Shown here: positions 7,355-10,355 of the stretch, one piece after another
How the letters are laid out: each line of letters begins with the position of its first letter
Position numbering within the stretch: position 1 is the first letter of the stretch
NCBI GenBank assembly: GCA_009920595.1
Contig: RFZR01000039.1
Span: 1 to 10,355, forward strand
Length of the DNA stretch: 10,355 nucleotides
Direction of reading: 5' to 3'
Source of the DNA: Alphaproteobacteria bacterium
Lineage (GTDB): Bacteria; Pseudomonadota; Alphaproteobacteria; Rhizobiales; Beijerinckiaceae
Translations under genes and position numbers: made by a program
Notes under the pieces: model-generated
What the model saw: the letters and a program-made list of their open reading frames with translations, nothing else
Told to the model about the DNA's origin: nothing
Database searches by the model: none

Positions 7355-8527
7355 TTATCGCGTGACTTTGAAATGCGGATCAACTTGTTTTAACGTCAAA
7401 CCAAAGCCGGGCTTATGATCGTCAAGATCAATGAAGCCGTCTTTGGCTTCCGGTTCGCCGTCAAAAATATACCAGAATAATTCATTGCCAACTTCAACCG
7501 GAACTTTCGGGAAATATTCTGCAATTGGTCCCGCATAAGAAGACATTGTGATGTGGTAATTATGCATTTGTCCGGCATGCGGAATCACAAGAATATCATG
7601 CGCCTCGCAGAGATCGGTAATTTTTTTCGCCGCTGTTATGCCGCCGACACGATTGACATCAAATTGTGCGATGTCATAGGCGCCAAGATGCAGCGCATCG
7701 CGAAAACCTGACAAAGTATATTCGTGTTCGCCGCCGGAAATATTGACAAGATTCATCGCGCGCAGAGCGGCATAGGCATGAAGATCGTCAGCGATGACCG
7801 GCTCTTCGACCCATCGCAATTGATAGGGCTCGATCATGCGTAACATGCGCTTCGCATATTCGAGATTCCAACCCATATAGGCATCCGCCATGATTTCGAT
7901 ATCAGGCCCCACCGCTTCACGCGTTGTGCGTATGAGGTCGAGATTTTTATTCATCCCGGCGATGCCGTCTTTCGGTCCCCAGCCGAAACGCAATTTGACC
8001 GCTTTATAGCCTTGCTCAGCATAGGCTTTCGCTTCTGTGTAAAGCGTATCAAGCGGTTGCGAATAAAGACGCGAGGCATAAACGGGAATTTTTGATTTCG
8101 TACGACCGCCCAGAAGTTTAAACACTGGTTGCTTGAGAATTTTTCCTTTGAGATCCCACACAGCGAGATCGACCGCAGAGATCGCCGTCATGCCAATCCC
8201 TTTACGTCCAAACGGCAAAGTGCGGCGATACATGGATTGCCATATATATTCATTATCAAGCGGATCTGTGCCGATTAAAAGCGGCTTTAGATATGTATCG
8301 ATTGTTGTTTTGGTGGCGTGAGGGGACAAAGCAGCATTGCCGATGCCAATTGTGCCGTCATCGCATTCGATTTCCACAACAAGCCAGCCAAGAAACCGAA
8401 AACCGGCGATCATGCCGGTCACGTCCGTAATGAGATCATTCGGCGTCGTGCAAAAATGAGGCGGCATCGGCGCGACGGGGCCAGTCCATTCATAAATCAT
8501 GGTACGGACATCTTTAATGCGCGGCAT
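7355..8527 (-). CDS. Second enolase-superfamily sugar-acid dehydratase (mandelate racemase/muconate lactonizing family)
   Basis: This 390-residue enzyme has the same fold as the RhmD-like protein downstream but is clearly a different family. The second barrel strand carries Lys178-Leu-Arg180 (AVKLRFGWG), a KxR signature. Metal ligands are Asp215 (MADAYMGW), Glu241 (WVEEPV) and Glu267 (SGGEHE). His317 (VIPHAGQMHNYH) is the general acid/base and Asp290 (QFDVNRVGG) its partner. The N-terminal capping domain and the closing KPGFGL motif are intact. The Shine-Dalgarno sequence GAGGTC overlaps the stop of the upstream DapA-family gene. It very probably dehydrates an aldonate to a 2-keto-3-deoxy acid. 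It resembles the group containing L-lyxonate-type dehydratases, but I cannot fix the substrate: L-rhamnonate, L-lyxonate, L-fuconate and L-mannonate are all possible. Confidence 0.85.
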   Translation of the reverse strand: MPRIKDVRTMIYEWTGPVAPMPPHFCTTPNDLITDVTGMIAGFRFLGWLVVEIECDDGTIGIGNAALSPHATKTTIDTYLKPLLIGTDPLDNEYIWQSMYRRTLPFGRKGIGMTAISAVDLAVWDLKGKILKQPVFKLLGGRTKSKIPVYASRLYSQPLDTLYTEAKAYAEQGYKAVKLRFGWGPKDGIAGMNKNLDLIRTTREAVGPDIEIMADAYMGWNLEYAKRMLRMIEPYQLRWVEEPVIADDLHAYAALRAMNLVNISGGEHEYTLSGFRDALHLGAYDIAQFDVNRVGGITAAKKITDLCEAHDILVIPHAGQMHNYHITMSSYAGPIAEYFPKVPVEVGNELFWYIFDGEPEAKDGFIDLDDHKPGFGLTLKQVDPHFKVTR

Positions 8528-8536
8528 AATTTGACC

Positions 8537-9397
8537 TCATGGCAAGGGGCCTAATGCTTCGGCAAAGCGCCTGGTCCATTCTAGACCGGCTTCTGTCGGA
8601 CGGTCGGTGGGCACGCGTAAAGCGCTTGGCTCAAGGCCTAAACGATGCGCAGCAATCAATTTTCCGTAAAGAAGAAAAGCGCCTAAGCCTTGCATCGCAA
8701 AGGCTATTGCTGGGATAAGCTTTTGATAAAGCGCTTCAGCTTCATCAGATTTTCCCACTTTCATCGCATCGAAAATTTTCACCTGAAGATCGATGGTTTC
8801 AATGCCCGGAATCATGCCATCGCATCCGGCGCGCAAATTGTCGGTGAGTTCGAGTCCCGCGCGGCCGTTCAGAACGCGCATGCGACCGTCAATCTTGCGG
8901 ATCATTTCAGCGACCGCAATGGCCGTGCTCTCGGCTTTTACAATCGAGACATTGGGATGCGCTTTATTGAGCGCCAAGAGATCTTCGGCGGAAAGCCCGA
9001 TGCCTAAAAATTCCGGTGCATTTTGAATCGCGATCGGCAGTGAAACGGCATCAGCCACAGCGCCGAAAAATTTTATCAAATCAACGCTGCTCGCGGGTGG
9101 GCGCGGCGGTTGCAAAATCAACCAAGAGGCACCCGCGCTTTCAGCGAATTTCGCGCTTTCGATCATATCGGGGATGTTGCCGTCAGCGATGGTGACAGCC
9201 ACAGGCGCGCGCTTGCTCACATCTTCCAATGTCCATTCAACGAGCATGCGCCGCTCATGGCGACCAAGTTTTTGCACTTCAGTGCCGAGGCCTAAAACGG
9301 CAACGCCCGTGGCGCCACTTTTTAAGGCGGCTTCGATTTGGCGCTTGTGGGCCGTGCGGCGCAAGCGATCGGCTTCGTCGAAAAACGCATAAAGCAT
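8537..9397 (-). CDS. DapA-family (dihydrodipicolinate synthase/N-acetylneuraminate lyase superfamily) aldolase or dehydratase
   Basis: This is a class I aldolase-fold protein of 286 residues from the ATG at 9397. Reading on to a TTG at 9463 would give 308. The Schiff-base lysine is present in NVSIVKAES (Lys154 of the ATG form), followed by the AGCDGMIPG strand. Two usual motifs are altered: the GTTGE oxyanion loop reads GLGTE, and the YNxP tyrosine is replaced by Gln in AIQNAPEF. It is the first gene of the operon, so by position it would cleave the 2-keto-3-deoxy acid made by the dehydratases, giving pyruvate and an aldehyde such as L-lactaldehyde. A dehydratase role is the alternative. I prefer the ATG because the TTG start lies inside the operator dyad and has no Shine-Dalgarno sequence. 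However, the ATG shortens the first barrel strand, so the start is uncertain. Confidence 0.8.
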   Translation of the reverse strand: MLYAFFDEADRLRRTAHKRQIEAALKSGATGVAVLGLGTEVQKLGRHERRMLVEWTLEDVSKRAPVAVTIADGNIPDMIESAKFAESAGASWLILQPPRPPASSVDLIKFFGAVADAVSLPIAIQNAPEFLGIGLSAEDLLALNKAHPNVSIVKAESTAIAVAEMIRKIDGRMRVLNGRAGLELTDNLRAGCDGMIPGIETIDLQVKIFDAMKVGKSDEAEALYQKLIPAIAFAMQGLGAFLLYGKLIAAHRLGLEPSALRVPTDRPTEAGLEWTRRFAEALGPLP

Positions 9398-9430
9398 CGG
9401 ATCCCGCCGGGACGGCTCCGCTCGATCCTG

Positions 9431-9455
9431 TCCAAAGTTGTCAAACAAATTTGGA
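9431..9455. promoter_or_regulatory. 25-nt dyad operator, probable site for the FCD GntR regulator
   Basis: A near-perfect palindrome: arms TCCAAA (9431-9436) and TTTGGA (9450-9455) flank the core TTGTCAAACAA (9438-9448). Only one pair in the arms and core mismatches, apart from the 3-nt centre. The core fits TNGTNNNACNA, the consensus known for FadR-subfamily GntR proteins, and the operon encodes such a protein. The site lies just before the DapA-family gene and in the gap to the divergent aldo/keto reductase, so one bound dimer could control both. Confidence 0.65.
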
Positions 9456-9474
9456 CTTGTCAAACTAATCTGGT
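9450..9474. promoter_or_regulatory. Second, degenerate copy of the operator, overlapping a minus-strand TTGACA element
   Basis: Aligned by centre with the dyad at 9431-9455, this 25-mer agrees at 17 of 25 positions, including the nine-base core TTGTCAAAC (9457-9465) and most of the right arm. The centres are 19 bp apart. On the minus strand each core contains TTGACA (9464-9459 and 9445-9440), a perfect -35 hexamer. With 17-19 nt spacing from the outer one, only weak -10 sequences (ACAACT/AACTTT) are found. Overlap of operator and -35 would suit repression. Confidence 0.45.
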
Positions 9475-9508
9475 TCTGTCAGCCTGAAGAGAATGGACGG
9501 CCACGAGA

Positions 9509-9520
9509 CTCTTTAAAGAG
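9509..9520. repeat. 12-bp perfect palindrome in the divergent control region
   Basis: CTCTTTAAAGAG is a perfect inverted repeat between the operator pair and the aldo/keto reductase start. It could be a second regulator site or a small hairpin in the 5' leader of the reductase transcript. It has no T-tract, so it is not a terminator. Its core TTTAAA could also arise by chance. Confidence 0.3.
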
Positions 9521-9553
9521 CCGGTGCCGCGATGAAAGGCGGGGGAGGAACCG

Positions 9554-10355
9554 GTGGCACAAGAGCCGGCGCTCGATGGTTTCGGAAAAAGACGCCGCAT
9601 CGGCGCGACATCCCTTGAGGTTCCTGTTTTTGGCTTTGGCAGCGCGCATTTGGGCGAGCTTTACGCCAAAGTTGATGAAGACACTTCGCGCGCGACCCTG
9701 GATGCGGCTTGGGCCTCAGGGGTTCGCCTTTATGACACCGCGCCTTGGTATGGTCGCGGCTTAAGCGAGCATCGGCTCGGCGGATTTTTGCGCATAAAGC
9801 CGCGTGATGAGTTTCAAGTGACAACCAAAGTCGGGCGCCAATTGGTGCGTCCAAAAGACCCCAAACATTTTGATCGCGCACCCTGGACGGGGGGTCTCAA
9901 TTTCGAGGTGAAATGGGATTATTCTTATGAGGGCGTGATGCGCTCTTATGAGCAGGCGCTGCAGCGTTTGGCGCTTGATACAGTTGATGCGCTTATCATT
10001 CATGATCTTGATGCGATCTATCATGGTGATGAATTTGGAGCGCGGCAAAAAGATTTGCGTGAAAGCGGCGTCAAAGCGCTTCAAGAATTGAAGCGCGCGG
10101 GTGATATCAAAGCCTATGGCATGGGCATTAATACAGACGAGGCTTTAGAAGACGTAGCCTCTCAAGTTGATCTTGATTTCTGTCTGGTTGCGATGCCTTA
10201 CACGCTTCTCGATCAAAAAAGCCTCACGCGTGGTATGGCGCAACTTCAAAAGCGCGGTGTGTCTGTGATTATTGGTGCGCCCTTGGCGTCTGGCATTCTG
10301 GCAACAGGCTCGTCCGGCCCCGCGCATTATGGTTACGCGAAGGCATCGCCGGAGA
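9554..10355 (+). CDS. Aldo/keto reductase, L-fucose / D-threo-aldose 1-dehydrogenase type (3' end outside the window)
   Basis: An open frame of 267 codons runs to the window edge without a stop. It starts at GTG with GGAGG five bases upstream. An in-frame TGA at 9533 rules out earlier starts. The protein shows the aldo/keto reductase barrel: RIGATSLEVPVFGFGSAHLG, LYDTAPWYGRGLSE, TTKVGR, VDALIIHDLD and APLASGILA. The catalytic tetrad is Asp61, Tyr66, Lys92 and His150. The pattern matches the group of L-fucose dehydrogenase, D-threo-aldose 1-dehydrogenase and pyridoxal 4-dehydrogenase, which oxidise the C1 hydroxyl with NAD(P)+. Here it would make the aldonolactone used by the amidohydrolase. 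It is transcribed divergently from the operon across a shared operator region. About 50-70 residues are probably missing at the C-terminus. Confidence 0.88.
   Translation, partial: MAQEPALDGFGKRRRIGATSLEVPVFGFGSAHLGELYAKVDEDTSRATLDAAWASGVRLYDTAPWYGRGLSEHRLGGFLRIKPRDEFQVTTKVGRQLVRPKDPKHFDRAPWTGGLNFEVKWDYSYEGVMRSYEQALQRLALDTVDALIIHDLDAIYHGDEFGARQKDLRESGVKALQELKRAGDIKAYGMGINTDEALEDVASQVDLDFCLVAMPYTLLDQKSLTRGMAQLQKRGVSVIIGAPLASGILATGSSGPAHYGYAKASPE

Noticed and set aside
9513..10084. Minus-strand open frames opposite the aldo/keto reductase.
   Set aside because: The plus strand here encodes an aldo/keto reductase with a complete catalytic tetrad and a good ribosome binding site. The minus frames are shadows.
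1..10355. CRISPR arrays, tRNA or rRNA genes, insertion sequences, phage or defence genes.
   Set aside because: No regularly spaced repeats, no clover-leaf or rRNA-like segments and no transposase or integrase motifs were seen. The window is filled by metabolic genes with short gaps.

Overview
The window carries a catabolic gene cluster for a deoxy sugar or a related aldose, almost certainly from an alphaproteobacterium. The base composition is close to balanced. The gene set (RbsB-type sugar-binding protein, FGGY kinases, L-rhamnose mutarotase, enolase-superfamily sugar-acid dehydratases, FCD-type GntR regulator) is typical of Hyphomicrobiales and relatives. The lineage is inferred from gene content and protein style only.

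Layout: (1) 1-133 holds a rho-independent terminator for the gene to its right. (2) 129-1055, minus strand, is a periplasmic sugar-binding protein of an ABC importer whose ATPase and permease are not in view. (3) 1134-2576, plus strand and divergent from it, is an intact FGGY carbohydrate kinase. (4) 2590-9397, minus strand, is a tightly packed run of seven genes with gaps of 7-31 nt. In transcription order these are a DapA-family lyase, an enolase-superfamily sugar-acid dehydratase, a COG3618-type amidohydrolase/lactonase, an FCD GntR regulator, an L-rhamnose mutarotase, an L-rhamnonate dehydratase, and a xylulokinase broken by a frameshifting deletion. (5) 9398-9553 is a divergent control region with a strong 25-nt dyad and a second, degenerate copy of it. 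(6) From 9554 to the window edge, plus strand, is an aldo/keto reductase of the L-fucose/D-threo-aldose 1-dehydrogenase type. It starts with GTG and runs off the end.

The genes together suggest a non-phosphorylative route: uptake of the sugar, anomer interconversion by the mutarotase, oxidation of C1 by the aldo/keto reductase, lactone opening by the amidohydrolase, dehydration to a 2-keto-3-deoxy acid by one of two enolase-superfamily enzymes, and retro-aldol cleavage by the DapA-family protein. L-rhamnose is the best-supported substrate (mutarotase plus RhmD-like dehydratase). The second dehydratase and the fucose-dehydrogenase-like reductase suggest a wider or second substrate, such as L-fucose, L-lyxose or an L-mannose-type sugar. 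The GntR protein inside the operon is the natural candidate to bind the 9431-9474 operators.

The points most worth checking are the 26-nt deficit that destroys the xylulokinase while a divergent FGGY paralogue stays intact, the twin operator, the altered active-site motifs of the DapA-family lyase, and the pairing of two different sugar-acid dehydratases in one operon.
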